NCBI RefSeq assembly: GCF_008326305.1
Contig: NZ_BIXY01000016.1
Location: 31,476-95,475 of the forward strand
Source of the DNA: Dictyobacter arantiisoli
GTDB taxonomy: Bacteria; Chloroflexota; Ktedonobacteria; Ktedonobacterales; Ktedonobacteraceae
Direction of reading: 5' to 3'
DNA: 64,000 bases
Positions 8,504 to 18,343 of the stretch are shown piece by piece. Position 1 is the first letter of the stretch. Every line of letters begins with the position of its first letter. Made by a program: the position numbers and the translations under genes. Under the pieces are notes generated by a model, which ran no database searches, had not been told where the DNA came from, and was given only the letters and a program-made list of their open reading frames with translations.

Positions 8504-9088
8504 GGGGTTTTATACAGGAATTTTCCAGGTTCAAGATATTCGTTTCACAGGTTTTCTATCCCTTCACACAAGACGTACCCTCTCTTATTACGTTGCAGAC
8601 GAAAGTATAGATTTACCTACATATGGACATAGTACCTTTGGAACAACTATGGTATCGTCTGCCTGCTAATAAAACACTAACAGAGCAGCCATAGCATGAC
8701 CAACCACCAATCTCGACCCATTCCACGCATAGAGAGAACTCAACCATGCCTTGCCAAGAATCAGCCGACACAATATATTGAAAAAGTTCAACTTTATTAC
8801 ACTGAGGCAGACGTGGAACCTCAACGGGATATGTTTTGCCACGTTTTTACAGGGCCTCAAGAATCACCTCAAAATGCTGGAAGATACGATCCAGACTTAG
8901 CATGTATGGCATGTATATAGTATAGCATAGAGCAGGATATTTAACCGATTTTGGAGACGCAGTAGTACATTAGCACTGGATTTCATTGCACAAGTTTGCA
9001 ATTGTCGATCTTTAGGGGTTACAATAGAAAAAAGAAAATTGTACCCTTTAAAAATGTACTATTAGAATTTGGCAGGGCGGTTTTTGGA
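8504..9088. other. Gene-free interval, about 580 bp
   Basis: The interval lies between tRNA-Ser (minus) and the isomerase gene (plus). Short open frames exist on both strands (for example 8696-8920 on plus), but they lack ribosome sites and recognisable sequence. I see no hairpin, repeat or clear promoter beyond the tRNA promoter. It probably holds the control region of the isomerase gene. Confidence 0.45.
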
Positions 9089-9913
9089 ATGAGTCAATCA
9101 GTACAATTACTTTGTTCAACCGGTGTTTTTAGTCGTTATCCAGATCTCACAGGCTATCAAGCCATTCTTAAATATGGTCCTTACCTTGAGGTTGATGGCT
9201 TCGAGGTGATGTTTTATCCCTCCTGGTATTCCCATATCGAGCGCATCGCAGAAGAGTTTCAACGCTCTCAGCTCTGTTTTCCAGCAATGCATACCGAGAA
9301 AAATATTGGGACAACACTCGGTCAAACAGATCCAGCTGAACGCGCCCGAGGCGTTCATATGTTAGCTAAAAATTGTCAACTGGCTGGCTGGTTGGGCTGT
9401 AAAATAGTAGTGTTGCATCTCTGGAACTGGCCCGAGTTGGATGATAACCTGGATAATAATCTCTCTGTACTACACGAATGCTATGATATAGCCCTTCAAC
9501 ATGGCGTAGAACTAGCATTGGAAAGTATTCCAGGACGGCATTTTGATCCGCTAACGAATCTACAGCGTGCTTTCACCTATGAGCCGCGTAGCCACTTTGC
9601 GCTGGATACTGAATTTCTCGCTAATTACAAGCAGCTAGAAACAGTTTTCCAAACACCATGGCTATGGAAAGAGCAACGGACACATCATGTCCATATCAAA
9701 GATTCTATAGGACAGCCATTTGTAGACGGGAAACGCCGCTATCTCCATCCCGGTGAGGGACATATTGATTTCCAACGCTTCTTTTCACAATTGCAGGAGA
9801 CAGGTTTTACAGGCAACCTGAGCCTCGAATCGCCAGCGATTACTATCGATAAGGAAGTGGATCTGGCACAACTCCATGCCAGCCTGAATTTTATACGCCG
9901 CTTTCTCTGGTAG
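9089..9913 (+). CDS. Sugar phosphate isomerase/epimerase (AP-endonuclease 2-like TIM barrel)
   Basis: A 274-residue TIM barrel of the xylose-isomerase-like family. Barrel strands and candidate metal ligands are visible: GFEVMFYPSWY, CFPAMHTEKN, KIVVLHLWNWPE, ELALESIPG (Glu), HFALDTEFLANY (Asp/Glu), THHVHIKD (His) and GNLSLESPA (Glu). These His/Asp/Glu residues fit a divalent metal site. Family members isomerise or epimerise sugars and cyclitols, or cut abasic DNA; the substrate here is unknown. The frame is open from 8996, but the first 31 codons look non-coding. The ATG at 9089 gives the usual N-terminus. It is a single-gene unit, closed by the strong terminator at 9952. Confidence 0.75.
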   Translation: MSQSVQLLCSTGVFSRYPDLTGYQAILKYGPYLEVDGFEVMFYPSWYSHIERIAEEFQRSQLCFPAMHTEKNIGTTLGQTDPAERARGVHMLAKNCQLAGWLGCKIVVLHLWNWPELDDNLDNNLSVLHECYDIALQHGVELALESIPGRHFDPLTNLQRAFTYEPRSHFALDTEFLANYKQLETVFQTPWLWKEQRTHHVHIKDSIGQPFVDGKRRYLHPGEGHIDFQRFFSQLQETGFTGNLSLESPAITIDKEVDLAQLHASLNFIRRFLW

Positions 9914-9951
9914 CTATCAAACAGCGATACATCTACACATTGTGTGCATCT

Positions 9952-10015
9952 CAAACTCAACAGCAAAAAGTCAAGCATTTTTCATCAAATGCTTGACTTT
10001 TTGCTGTTGAGTTTG
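9952..10015 (+). terminator. Perfect 29-bp inverted repeat terminator
   Basis: Arms at 9952-9980 and 9987-10015 are perfect complements around a six-base loop (TTCATC). The stem contains five A opposite five T and a TGCTTGAC core, so it can act in both directions. It lies 38 bases after the isomerase stop codon. Confidence 0.85.
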
Positions 10016-10411
10016 TATGATTGATTGTATGCAGAATGAAGTTATCTGCCGTGCTGTGCAAGATAAAATTGCACAGTTTCTGGCCTATCACTACCACTAT
10101 AAAGCAATCACACATGTGCTTGCCGCATAAGCCTGATACATTTGCTTATGCGGTGGAAAGCAGTGCTGATGTCGTAAAGAAACGCTACGTGTCCACATCA
10201 TGTGAGACGTAGGTTTGCTTCTCTCTGTACTTCTTCTTCTACCTTCTTCAAAAACCAGGGCGTCATCTCATCTTCTTCCCAAAGCAGCTTATGTTCAGGC
10301 ATTCCTCTCCCTTACCTGCTCTGTGCTGTATGCATGTATGCATGTATGTATGCTCTACACGTGTGCCGACCTGCTCCCATTGTGCCGTGCACACCCTCAA
10401 AGGAAGATGCG
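10016..10411 (+). promoter_or_regulatory. Long leader of the ABC-F gene with two hairpins
   Basis: About 400 bases precede the ABC-F start with no convincing gene. Two hairpins are visible: CCGCATAAGC/GCTTATGCGG (10123-10132 with 10144-10153), and a stem at 10185-10212 (CTACGT/ACGTAG with an inner CCACAT/ATGTG). A pyrimidine-rich stretch and a TATGCATG-type low-complexity run (about 10330-10350) follow. ABC-F antibiotic-resistance genes are often controlled by ribosome-mediated attenuation in such leaders, but I see no clear leader peptide with a good ribosome site, so the function is inferred. Confidence 0.35.
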
Positions 10412-12049
10412 ATGTTATTAGTTCAATTTTCAAAAGTCAGTAAAGACTACGCAGGCAATGCAATTTTTGACGAGCTCGATTTAGAAATTTTGACTGGCGA
10501 ACGGATTGGCCTGGTTGGAGAAAACGGATGTGGAAAATCAACCCTGCTCAAGCTGATAGCTGATCTGGAGACGCCAACCGAAGGCACTATCGCCCGGAAA
10601 CGACGCCTGACTATCGGCCATCTGGCCCAGGAGATCGATCCTCGCCAGTATCATAAAACGATTCTGGAAGTAGTGCAGGAAGTATCTGAAGAATTTGCCG
10701 CACATCTTGCTTATCTGCGTCAACTTGAAAAACAGATGGCTGATCCCATTTTAACCAGCAATCCGACACGCTTGACGGCAATCCTAGAGGCCTATGACAA
10801 AGCCCAGCTCCGTTTTGAAGCCCTGGATGGATATAACGTTGAACACCGGGCCAGGACCGTACTGATGGGTCTGGGCTTTTCAGAAGCCTGGTATGATCAG
10901 ACCCTGGGCTCCCTGAGTGGTGGAGAGAAAAAACTGGTAAATCTGGCACGTATTCTGGTACAAACACCAGATTTGCTCTTGTTGGATGAACCCGATAATC
11001 ATCTCGATATCGAAGCCAAGCTCTGGCTGGAACAGTTTATTCGCGAATATCCAGGTACGGTGATGGTCATCTCCCATGATCGCCATCTCCTGGATCAAAT
11101 CGTCAAAAAGATTTATCAACTCGAGGATGGGGCGCTGGATGTTTATACAGGAAACTATAGTGCCTATGTCAAAGAGCGACAGGAGCGTTTACAACAGCGC
11201 TATGAGTATTATCTGACTCAGCAGGATGAAATTAAACGCCTTGAAGCTAGCCTCATTCAATTGCGTGAATGGGCGAAACAAAACGATAAATTTGCTGGAC
11301 GTATGCACAATATGGAGAAGCGCATCGCTCGTATTAAAGAACAACTCACACAGAAACCTGTCATGAGCCGGAATACCATCCAGGTCAATTTGAATGGAGA
11401 GCGTGGCGGCAAGAAAGTACTCGAAGTCAAAAATTTGAGTATTGCTATCAATGAGCGCGTGCTTTGCAAAACATTTGATCTGACTATCCTGCATGGGGAA
11501 CGCGTAGGGATTGTAGGTGAGAATGGCAGTGGAAAAACCACGCTGCTGAAAAGCTTATTGGGCCTACGTCCCATCTCGCAGGGAGAGATTAAGATTGGCC
11601 CCAGTATCATCACAGGCTACTATGCGCAGGAACAGGAGACATTACCTTTTGAGCAAACGCCGCTCCATTTTGTCACGCGCTTAAAAAAGATGAGCGAGTC
11701 ACAAGCGATTGCGCTACTCCGTCGTCTGTTATTCTCCTATCAGGATATGCACACACCTATTCGTGCTCTGAGTGGAGGAGAAAAGAGCCGACTACAAATC
11801 GCCCGTCTGATGCTGACAGAGGCGAATTTTCTGGTGCTTGATGAACCAACCAACAACCTGGATATTCCATCAGTAGAAGTGCTGGAAACAACGCTACAAC
11901 AATTCGAAGGCACCATCCTCATGGTCTCTCATGACCGCTACTTTTTAGATCAAGTCGCGACAAAAATCATTGCCATCGAATCTGATCATACGGTACAATC
12001 TTATCCCGGCAATTTCTCCTACTACAGTGAGAAGCAACTCACTTTTTAG
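10412..12049 (+). CDS. ABC-F family ATP-binding protein
   Basis: A 545-residue cytosolic protein with two ABC cassettes and no membrane segments, the architecture of ABC-F translation factors. Cassette 1: GLVGENGCGKSTLL, signature LSGGEKKLVNLARIL, and LLLLDEPDNHLD. A charged linker (about 235-300, rich in K/E/Q with coiled-coil character) matches the P-site tRNA interaction motif region. Cassette 2: GIVGENGSGKTTLL, LSGGEKSRLQIARLML, FLVLDEPTNNLD and VSHDRYFL. Both Walker B motifs keep their Glu. ABC-F proteins bind the ribosomal E site, either to rescue stalled complexes or to protect from antibiotics; which applies here cannot be told. The start is the ATG after AAAGGAAG. The frame upstream is not family-like. 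Confidence 0.88.
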   Translation: MLLVQFSKVSKDYAGNAIFDELDLEILTGERIGLVGENGCGKSTLLKLIADLETPTEGTIARKRRLTIGHLAQEIDPRQYHKTILEVVQEVSEEFAAHLAYLRQLEKQMADPILTSNPTRLTAILEAYDKAQLRFEALDGYNVEHRARTVLMGLGFSEAWYDQTLGSLSGGEKKLVNLARILVQTPDLLLLDEPDNHLDIEAKLWLEQFIREYPGTVMVISHDRHLLDQIVKKIYQLEDGALDVYTGNYSAYVKERQERLQQRYEYYLTQQDEIKRLEASLIQLREWAKQNDKFAGRMHNMEKRIARIKEQLTQKPVMSRNTIQVNLNGERGGKKVLEVKNLSIAINERVLCKTFDLTILHGERVGIVGENGSGKTTLLKSLLGLRPISQGEIKIGPSIITGYYAQEQETLPFEQTPLHFVTRLKKMSESQAIALLRRLLFSYQDMHTPIRALSGGEKSRLQIARLMLTEANFLVLDEPTNNLDIPSVEVLETTLQQFEGTILMVSHDRYFLDQVATKIIAIESDHTVQSYPGNFSYYSEKQLTF

Positions 12050-12059
12050 TAGCAGTACT

Positions 12060-12105
12060 ATGCCAACAAAAAAAGCACCTCGTGGGGTGCTTTTTTTGTT
12101 GGCAT
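12060..12105 (+). terminator. Strong intrinsic terminator after the ABC-F gene
   Basis: An inverted repeat with ATGCCAACA/TGTTGGCAT outer arms, an A7/T7 block and an AGCACC/GGTGCT GC-rich core, starting 11 bases after the stop codon. The T-run directly follows the core stem. It can act in both directions. Confidence 0.9.
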
Positions 12106-12270
12106 GAGTTTTTCTTGAGAAGAATTTGAGATATTCCTGTGTTCTCCAGAACTCACATTGAGTTATCCCAGACTACACTTATTAAGCCGTGAGGAAAAGT
12201 ATCGATTGAAAAATATTGACCGCTTCACGCTTGCGAGAGGGATATGTACAACACGACTGAAGGAAAAGCA

Positions 12271-12678
12271 ATGACGACTGGAGCACGCATACTACTCGTT
12301 GAAGATGACGAGGTTCTATGTGATCTGGTAAGCCGCAATCTGAAAGCGCGCCACCATGAAGTAGCTATCGCCATGGATGCATTGAGTGCCATCCATTTCC
12401 TGCGAACCAGCGCCTTCGATCTGATCTTGCTGGACATCAATCTTCCCGATCAGACCGGATGGGATGTCTTACGAACAGCGCAGCAGGAGGGATGCATACA
12501 CGATATCGGTGATGAGGCCCATAAGCTTCCAGTTGTGGTACTTTCCGCTGTACGTGTTAGCCCCCATCGCCTGGCCGAGTTTCATCCTCTTGCTTACTTG
12601 CCAAAACCGTTTCCGATGGAAACGGTGCTGCGCTTTGCAGCCGAGGCATCCCAGAGGAATCAGACAGACACGGTGTAG
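12271..12678 (+). CDS. Single-domain response regulator (receiver only)
   Basis: A 135-residue receiver domain with the acidic pair in ILLVEDDEVL, the phospho-acceptor Asp in LILLDINLPD (residue 55), and the conserved Lys in YLPKPFP. There is no DNA-binding or other output domain. I choose the ATG before TTGARILL because GAAGGAA lies at good spacing; the ATG nine codons upstream has its purine run too close. It directly precedes the kdp genes, where KdpDE would be expected. It could link potassium uptake to a sensor encoded elsewhere, but cannot itself bind DNA in the usual way. Confidence 0.85.
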   Translation: MTTGARILLVEDDEVLCDLVSRNLKARHHEVAIAMDALSAIHFLRTSAFDLILLDINLPDQTGWDVLRTAQQEGCIHDIGDEAHKLPVVVLSAVRVSPHRLAEFHPLAYLPKPFPMETVLRFAAEASQRNQTDTV

Positions 12679-12730
12679 CACAGCATAACCTATTTTGCTG
12701 ATACTTTTCCGGTCATACGAGGAGAAAGAT

Positions 12731-12817
12731 ATGCTTCTAGATCTCATTTGCATTGCCGTTTCAATTATCTCATTTGTTGTGTTTATCGGCTTCGCGGTAG
12801 GCTGCGATCAACTGTAG
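12731..12817 (+). CDS. 28-residue membrane peptide upstream of kdpF
   Basis: A one-helix peptide starting MLLDLICIAV and ending VGCDQL, behind GGAGAAAG at good spacing. It lies 13 bases before kdpF. Similar tiny proteins with a hydrophobic helix and a C-terminal GCD/E-R/Q-L tail are, from memory, found just before kdpF in other bacteria, which supports it being real. It is probably an accessory subunit or assembly peptide of the Kdp complex. It is too short for most gene finders. Confidence 0.6.
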   Translation: MLLDLICIAVSIISFVVFIGFAVGCDQL

Positions 12818-12830
12818 AGAGAGGGATGTA

Positions 12831-12926
12831 ATGAACACTCCGCTGGAATATATCCTGGTTGGTATTGTCACATTACTTGTGATTGTATATCTGGTATTCG
12901 CGCTGCTAGCGCCTGAGAAATTCTAA
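12831..12926 (+). CDS. kdpF: K+-transporting ATPase small subunit KdpF
   Basis: A 31-residue one-helix protein, MNTPLEYILVGIVTLLVIVY followed by LVFALLAPEKF. The closing L-x-x-PEKF/RF pattern is the mark of KdpF, which stabilises the KdpABC complex in the membrane. A GAGAGGGATGTA ribosome site precedes the ATG. It lies 31 bases ahead of kdpA in the expected kdpFABC order. Confidence 0.88.
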   Translation: MNTPLEYILVGIVTLLVIVYLVFALLAPEKF

Positions 12927-12957
12927 TGTACTGTTTTCAACTAAGTGAGGTGAAACT

Positions 12958-14691
12958 GTGACGCTCAATAGTGTCGCGCAGGTCCTTGCCTTTGTGATCC
13001 TACTGCTGGTAGTTACGAAACCAATGGGCCTCTATCTAAGCAGGGTCTTTAATGGTGAGCGCACCTGGCTATCGCCGTTTTTTGTGCCAGTAGAGCGTGT
13101 GCTCTATCGAATATCTGGTGTGAACCATGAAGAAGAGTCTTCATGGAAACGCTACGTCATTGATATGCTGCTCTTCAGCCTGGTAGGAATGCTGTTGTTG
13201 TACATCATAATGCGCACACAGCAATGGCAGGGAGCATTCTTCAATCCACAGGGAATGGGAGCGGTCGAACAGCGGTTGGCCTTTAATACGACAGCCTCCT
13301 TCACCACCAATACAAACTGGCAGAACTACGCTGGTGAACAGACGATGACCTATCTGACACAGATGGTTGGTCTGGCTTTTCACAACTTTGCCTCTGCAGC
13401 CACCGGCATAGCCCTGGCAGTTGCGCTGGTACGTGGCTTATCCCGTCGTAGCGCGCAACATCTGGGCAACTTCTGGGTTGATATGACTCGTTGTATGCTC
13501 TATATCCTGTTACCAATCTCAATTGTGGGAGCACTGGTGCTAGTTTCACAGGGTGTTATCCAAAATTTCAGTCCTTATATTACCGCACATACCCTGAATG
13601 GTGCGACACAAATTATTGCCCAGGGACCAGTCGCATCGCAAGAATTTATCAAAAACTTTGGCACAAATGGTGGAGGCTTCTTTAATGTAAACTCCGCCCA
13701 TCCCTACGAAAATCCGAACATTATCACAGAGTATATTACGATCGTTTCAATCTTTGCCATTCCTGCTGGCCTGTTCTATATGTTTGGGAAAATGGTTGGC
13801 AATACCAGACAGGGCTGGGTACTCTGGATCGTTTCGATCATCCTCTGCCTGATCGGCGTCGTCGTCACGTTGACAGCAGAGCAGGGTGGAAATCCCATGC
13901 TAGCAAATCTCGGTTTGAACCAGCAAGTATCAGCCACGCAGGCTGGTGGCAATATGGAAGGGAAAGAGGTACGCTTCGGTATCACGCAGTCTTCTCTCTT
14001 CACCGTTGTCACAACTGATGCCTCCTGTGGAGCCGTCAATAGTTTCCTGGATAGCTATACACCAATTGGTGGTCTGGTACCCTTGATCAATATCGGTCTG
14101 GGTGAGATCGTCTTTGGTGGTGTTGGTTCAGGACTTTACGGCATACTGGTCTTTGCAATACTCTCGGTCTTTATCGCAGGCTTGATGGTAGGACGGACGC
14201 CTGAATATCTGGGCAAGAAGATTGAGCGCAAAGAGATCATGATGGCAGCAGTAGCAATTTTGATCCTGCCAGCTTCGATCCTGCTCTTTTCAGCTCTGAG
14301 CATAGTCTTACCCCAGGGTAGCAGTTCAATTGCCAATGCAGGACCGCATGGGCTAACAGAAATCTTGTATGCCTTTACCTCGGCCAACGGTAATAACGGT
14401 TCGGCTTTTGCTGGACTGTCAGGCAATACCCCGTACTATAACTGGACGCTCGGTCTTGCTATGATCATTGGTCGTTTTGCCTTCCTGATCCCGGTACTTG
14501 CGATGGCAGGATCATTAGTGAAGAAGAAAGTCGTTCCCGCGAATCTCGGTACCTTCCCTACGACAGGTCCATTGTTCGTCACCCTGTTAATTGGCGTCAT
14601 TTTGATTGTAGGTGCGCTTACCTACTTCCCTGCCTATGCATTGGGTCCAATTGTCGAACATTTACTGATGATTTCAGGAAAGGCATTCTAA
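12958..14691 (+). CDS. kdpA: K+-transporting ATPase subunit KdpA
   Basis: The 577-residue potassium-translocating channel-like subunit of the Kdp ATPase, in the cytoplasmic membrane. Conserved parts include the [18 protein letters not shown] segment, [32 protein letters not shown], and [16 protein letters not shown], which form the filter loops of the superfamily of K+ transporters. Ten or so membrane helices are visible. The start is GTG, behind AGGTGAAACT. Length and order are normal. The complex imports K+ at very low external levels. Confidence 0.97.
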   Translation: MTLNSVAQVLAFVILLLVVTKPMGLYLSRVFNGERTWLSPFFVPVERVLYRISGVNHEEESSWKRYVIDMLLFSLVGMLLLYIIMRTQQWQGAFFNPQGMGAVEQRLAFNTTASFTTNTNWQNYAGEQTMTYLTQMVGLAFHNFASAATGIALAVALVRGLSRRSAQHLGNFWVDMTRCMLYILLPISIVGALVLVSQGVIQNFSPYITAHTLNGATQIIAQGPVASQEFIKNFGTNGGGFFNVNSAHPYENPNIITEYITIVSIFAIPAGLFYMFGKMVGNTRQGWVLWIVSIILCLIGVVVTLTAEQGGNPMLANLGLNQQVSATQAGGNMEGKEVRFGITQSSLFTVVTTDASCGAVNSFLDSYTPIGGLVPLINIGLGEIVFGGVGSGLYGILVFAILSVFIAGLMVGRTPEYLGKKIERKEIMMAAVAILILPASILLFSALSIVLPQGSSSIANAGPHGLTEILYAFTSANGNNGSAFAGLSGNTPYYNWTLGLAMIIGRFAFLIPVLAMAGSLVKKKVVPANLGTFPTTGPLFVTLLIGVILIVGALTYFPAYALGPIVEHLLMISGKAF

Positions 14692-14697
14692 TATAAA

Positions 14698-16896
14698 ATG
14701 AGTACGCATATGACAAATAACGCTCCTGAAACACAAGCAGTACTAGAGCAGCCAGCAGAGGCGGAACTACAGCAGAAGAACAAGAAAAAAGGTAGCCTCT
14801 CAATCTTTGATGCAAAGATTCTGCGCCGTGCTGTGCTCGACTCATTTATCAAACTCGATCCACGAGTGCAGGTGAAAAATCCTGTTATGTTTGTGGTTGA
14901 GATTGGTAGTGTCGTCACAACGATTGAATTCTTCCGTTTATTGCTCTTTACTGCGCCAACAGGTGCATTCACCAGTGCTCAGTTGCAGAGTGAAACCTGG
15001 TTTGTGTTGGCAGTAGCGATCTGGTTGTGGTTTACCGTCCTTTTTGCCAACTTCGCTGAAGCCATGGCTGAGGGCCGAGGGAAAGCTCAGGCAGACACGC
15101 TGCGCAAAGCACGGACAACTACCAGCGCGAAGCGCCTGTTAACAAGCGACCGTAAGGGTAAATTTGAAGAGGTGGCCGCTCCAGATCTCCGTAAAGGTGA
15201 TCTAATACTGGTCGAGGCTGGTGATGTAATCCCTGGCGATGGTGAGGTGGTCGATGGAGTGGCATCCGTCGATGAGTCGGCGATCACTGGTGAGTCTGCT
15301 CCTGTGATCCGTGAGAGTGGCGGTGATCGTAGCGCAGTCACAGGCGGTACACGTGTCCTCTCAGACTGGGTTGTGGTCAAGATCACAGCTAATCCCGGAG
15401 AGACCTTCCTGGATCGTATGATCGCTCTGGTTGAAGGCGCCTCTCGCCAGAAGACGCCAAACGAAATTGCCCTGAACATCCTGATTACCAGCCTGACGAT
15501 CATCTTCGTGCTGGTCTGTGTCTCGCTCGAACCCTTCGCGATCTACTCCGGTACCGCCGTCTCGGTAACGACCCTGATCGCGCTGCTGGTCTGTTTGATC
15601 CCGACCACGATTGGTGGTTTGCTCTCAGCCATTGGTATCGCGGGTATGGACCGTATGGTACAACGCAATGTCCTGGCGATGAGTGGACGTGCAGTCGAGG
15701 CTGCTGGAGATGTCGATGTGCTGCTACTGGATAAAACTGGCACCATCACGATTGGGAATCGTATGGCAAGCCGTTTCGCTTCGCTGCCTGGTGTGGATGA
15801 GCGGGATTTAGCACATGCGGCCATGCTGTCAAGCCTGGCTGATGAGACGCCTGAGGGACGCTCGGTCGTTGTGCTAGCGAAACAAAAATATGGCCTGAGT
15901 GAAGAGGGTCAGGCGGATGCAACGTTTATCCCCTTCTCAGCCCAGACCCGCATGAGTGGCGTCGATATTGCTGGTCCCGGCGCAAGCTTACATTCAATCC
16001 GTAAGGGTGCTGGAGACTCGGTCGCCGAGTATGTGGCGGAAAACGGCGGAACATCCAGCGCTGAGTTGGATGCACTGGTCAATGATATCGCACGTCAGGG
16101 CAGTACCCCCCTGGTCGTCGCGGAAATTCAAAGTGCCAATGGTAAAACAACCGCTGCTCGCGTATTGGGAGTGATTGAACTGAAGGATATCGTGAAGAGT
16201 GGCATGCGTGAACGCTTTGATCAAATGCGCCGCATGGGTATTCGCACGATCATGATTACAGGTGACAATCCATTGACCGCCGCGGCTATTGCCAAAGAGG
16301 CTGGCGTCGATGACTTCCTGGCTCAGGCAACACCTGAAACCAAGATGAAACTGATTAAAGAACAACAACAAGGCGGGCGTCTGGTCGCGATGACTGGTGA
16401 CGGTACCAACGATGCACCAGCGCTGGCTCAAGCAGATGTCGGCGTCGCCATGAATACCGGAACACAGGCCGCGAAAGAGGCCGCCAACATGGTGGATCTC
16501 GACTCCAATCCGACCAAACTCATCGAGGTCGTTGAAGTAGGTAAGCAGCTCTTGATCACCCGTGGTGCCCTGACCACCTTTAGTATCTCAAATGACGTCG
16601 CGAAATACTTCGCCATTATTCCGGCAGCCTTCGCCGTCACCTATCCGCAGTTAAATGCATTAAATGTTATGCATCTGGCAACACCCCATAGCGCGGTGCT
16701 CTCTGCTGTTATCTTCAATGCCTTGATTATCATTGCCCTGATACCGCTGGCACTGCGCGGTGTAAAATATCGGCCTATCGGAGCAGGTCCACTGTTACGC
16801 CGTAACCTGCTGATCTATGGTCTGGGTGGAATCAGCATTCCATTCATCGGTATTAAGATTATTGACCTTATTCTAGTCGCATTGCATCTGGCATAG
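14698..16896 (+). CDS. kdpB: K+-transporting ATPase catalytic subunit KdpB
   Basis: A 732-residue P-type ATPase. The phosphorylation motif is [12 protein letters not shown], the actuator motif is AITGESAPV, and the hinge is [20 protein letters not shown]. These couple ATP hydrolysis to K+ movement through KdpA. The N-terminal 35 residues are a charged Gln/Glu/Lys tail before the usual KdpB start. The gene begins six bases after the kdpA stop, so translation is probably coupled. A second ATG lies four codons in and could be the start. Confidence 0.97.
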   Translation: MSTHMTNNAPETQAVLEQPAEAELQQKNKKKGSLSIFDAKILRRAVLDSFIKLDPRVQVKNPVMFVVEIGSVVTTIEFFRLLLFTAPTGAFTSAQLQSETWFVLAVAIWLWFTVLFANFAEAMAEGRGKAQADTLRKARTTTSAKRLLTSDRKGKFEEVAAPDLRKGDLILVEAGDVIPGDGEVVDGVASVDESAITGESAPVIRESGGDRSAVTGGTRVLSDWVVVKITANPGETFLDRMIALVEGASRQKTPNEIALNILITSLTIIFVLVCVSLEPFAIYSGTAVSVTTLIALLVCLIPTTIGGLLSAIGIAGMDRMVQRNVLAMSGRAVEAAGDVDVLLLDKTGTITIGNRMASRFASLPGVDERDLAHAAMLSSLADETPEGRSVVVLAKQKYGLSEEGQADATFIPFSAQTRMSGVDIAGPGASLHSIRKGAGDSVAEYVAENGGTSSAELDALVNDIARQGSTPLVVAEIQSANGKTTAARVLGVIELKDIVKSGMRERFDQMRRMGIRTIMITGDNPLTAAAIAKEAGVDDFLAQATPETKMKLIKEQQQGGRLVAMTGDGTNDAPALAQADVGVAMNTGTQAAKEAANMVDLDSNPTKLIEVVEVGKQLLITRGALTTFSISNDVAKYFAIIPAAFAVTYPQLNALNVMHLATPHSAVLSAVIFNALIIIALIPLALRGVKYRPIGAGPLLRRNLLIYGLGGISIPFIGIKIIDLILVALHLA

Positions 16897-16973
16897 GATG
16901 CCTGGTCAGTCCGAGGGGCCGCTCGTCAGCGGTCCCTGCCGATATGGCAGAACAAGTCAAAGGAAACAGCATT

Positions 16974-17576
16974 ATGAATATGAGTATCGTGAATAAATCT
17001 CTCCGGCCAGCCATTATGATGGTGATCCTTTTTTCGATCATCATTGGATTAATTTATCCTGGAATTGTAACTGCCATTTCGCAGGTCATCTTCCCATATC
17101 AGGCGAACGGTAGCTTACATACCGTTAATGGTCAGGTCATTGGCTCGGATCTAATTGGACAAGAATGGACCTCTCCACGTTACTTCCATGGTCGTCCGTC
17201 CGCGACCCTCGCAAACGATGGCAGCAAGTCACAGCCCTATAACGCACAGAACTCAGCGGCATCAAACCTGGGGCCAACAAACAAGACATTGATCAAAACT
17301 GTGAAACAGCGCACAGAGGAACTACAAAAAGAGAATCCTGGTGTCGCAGTGCCAGTTGACCTGGTTACCTCATCTGGCTCAGGATTGGATCCGGATATTA
17401 CACCAGCAGCAGCCTACTTTCAGATTCCACGTATCGCTAATGAACGGGGGCTCACACCGGATCAGGTCAAAAAACTGGTTGCAGACAATACCACCGGACG
17501 CTTCTTATGGATCTTCGGTGAAGCACATGTTAACGTTCTCAATTTGAACATTGCCCTGGATGCGCTCAAAAAATAA
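16974..17576 (+). CDS. kdpC: K+-transporting ATPase subunit KdpC
   Basis: A 200-residue protein with one N-terminal membrane helix and an outside domain. Family motifs are SPRYFHGRPSAT, NLGPTNKTL, VTSSGSGLDPDITPAAA and FGEAHVNVLNLNIALD, the last being the conserved C-terminal signature. KdpC assists K+ binding and assembly of the complex. The ATG at 16974 follows AAAGGAAAC; the frame runs ten codons further upstream without a better site. It is the last gene of the operon and is followed by a hairpin. No kdpD or kdpE follows. Confidence 0.95.
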   Translation: MNMSIVNKSLRPAIMMVILFSIIIGLIYPGIVTAISQVIFPYQANGSLHTVNGQVIGSDLIGQEWTSPRYFHGRPSATLANDGSKSQPYNAQNSAASNLGPTNKTLIKTVKQRTEELQKENPGVAVPVDLVTSSGSGLDPDITPAAAYFQIPRIANERGLTPDQVKKLVADNTTGRFLWIFGEAHVNVLNLNIALDALKK

Positions 17577-17597
17577 GAGTACTCATCTCTTTTACTG

Positions 17598-17636
17598 TTG
17601 AGGATAGAGGCAGGTTGCGCCTGCCTCTATCCTCAA
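17598..17636 (+). terminator. Terminator of the kdp operon
   Basis: A perfect 17-bp stem (17598-17614 with 17620-17636) containing GAGGATAGAGGCAGG and a five-base loop, 21 bases after the kdpC stop. The downstream T-run is short (TTTC), so termination may be partial. Confidence 0.75.
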
Positions 17637-17812
17637 TTTCTATCTCCCTGCTTCATAAAAATGATCAGGATAGGATAGTTAACCGACGCTAAAAACAGGT
17701 AGGATAGCAAACAAATTACACGCAAATATCCCATTGCAGATTTCGGCACTTTAACATACACTATAGACTGTTGTTTAAAATATCGTTATGCCATTTCGCG
17801 TTATGAGGGTTC

Positions 17813-18286
17813 ATGATTACCATTATCAAACTCGATCCTTTGGGGAGAGAAAAGGTGCGCTATACAGGCGACATTATCCATCGCTCACCCCACGGGGTTG
17901 TCGTTCAGGCCAATTGGACGATGACAGAACGGGACCTTGGCTATACGCGCTTTGAACCAGGAGATCGCTTTATCGAATATTATTATACCAATCGCTGGTT
18001 TAATATTTTCGATATCGCCTGCCCGGATGGTGTACGCAAAGGCTGGTACTGCAATATTGCTGAACCGGCACGCATTCTCGCAACCCATATTGAACAGGTT
18101 GACCTCTTTCTGGATGTCTGGGTTGATCCTAGGGGAAATCCTCTCATTCTGGATGAGGACGAGTTTGAAGCTGCCACAATGCTTCATCATCAACAGCGCC
18201 AAATGGCACGCCAGGGTTTACAAACGTTGCTCCATCTACTGGAAAACCGTACAGAGGTTTTTTCCAGTCTGGCAGCATTCTCGTGA
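17813..18286 (+). CDS. DUF402 domain-containing protein
   Basis: A 157-residue DUF402 protein. Diagnostic parts are YTNRWFNIFDI, KGWYCNIAEPA and the acidic DLFLDVWVDPRGNPLILDED, which in characterised relatives (nucleoside di/triphosphate phosphatases and FomD) bind divalent metal and phosphate esters. The likely activity is hydrolysis of a nucleotide-type phosphate ester, with unknown substrate. Helical C-terminus. No obvious ribosome site beyond GAGGGTTC near the start. A short HEAT-like gene follows 57 bp downstream and may share the transcript. Confidence 0.82.
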   Translation: MITIIKLDPLGREKVRYTGDIIHRSPHGVVVQANWTMTERDLGYTRFEPGDRFIEYYYTNRWFNIFDIACPDGVRKGWYCNIAEPARILATHIEQVDLFLDVWVDPRGNPLILDEDEFEAATMLHHQQRQMARQGLQTLLHLLENRTEVFSSLAAFS

Positions 18287-18343
18287 CGCTCTACGCTTAG
18301 CTAGAGCATGGTGGGCTAGCATAGCCCGGAAAGGTTATTCTTG

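Noticed and set aside
8696..8920. A 74-codon open frame on the plus strand
   Set aside because: No ribosome site, biased composition without fold-like pattern, and no supporting neighbours.
10325..10352. TATGCATG-type repeats before the ABC-F gene
   Set aside because: A short low-complexity run only; too short and irregular to call a functional repeat.
15087..15503. Long open frame antisense to kdpB
   Set aside because: It lies fully inside a well-supported gene, has no ribosome site and shows no family pattern; a codon-bias shadow. The same holds for 4525-5148 (antisense to moeA) and 60247-60687 (antisense to the AGE gene).
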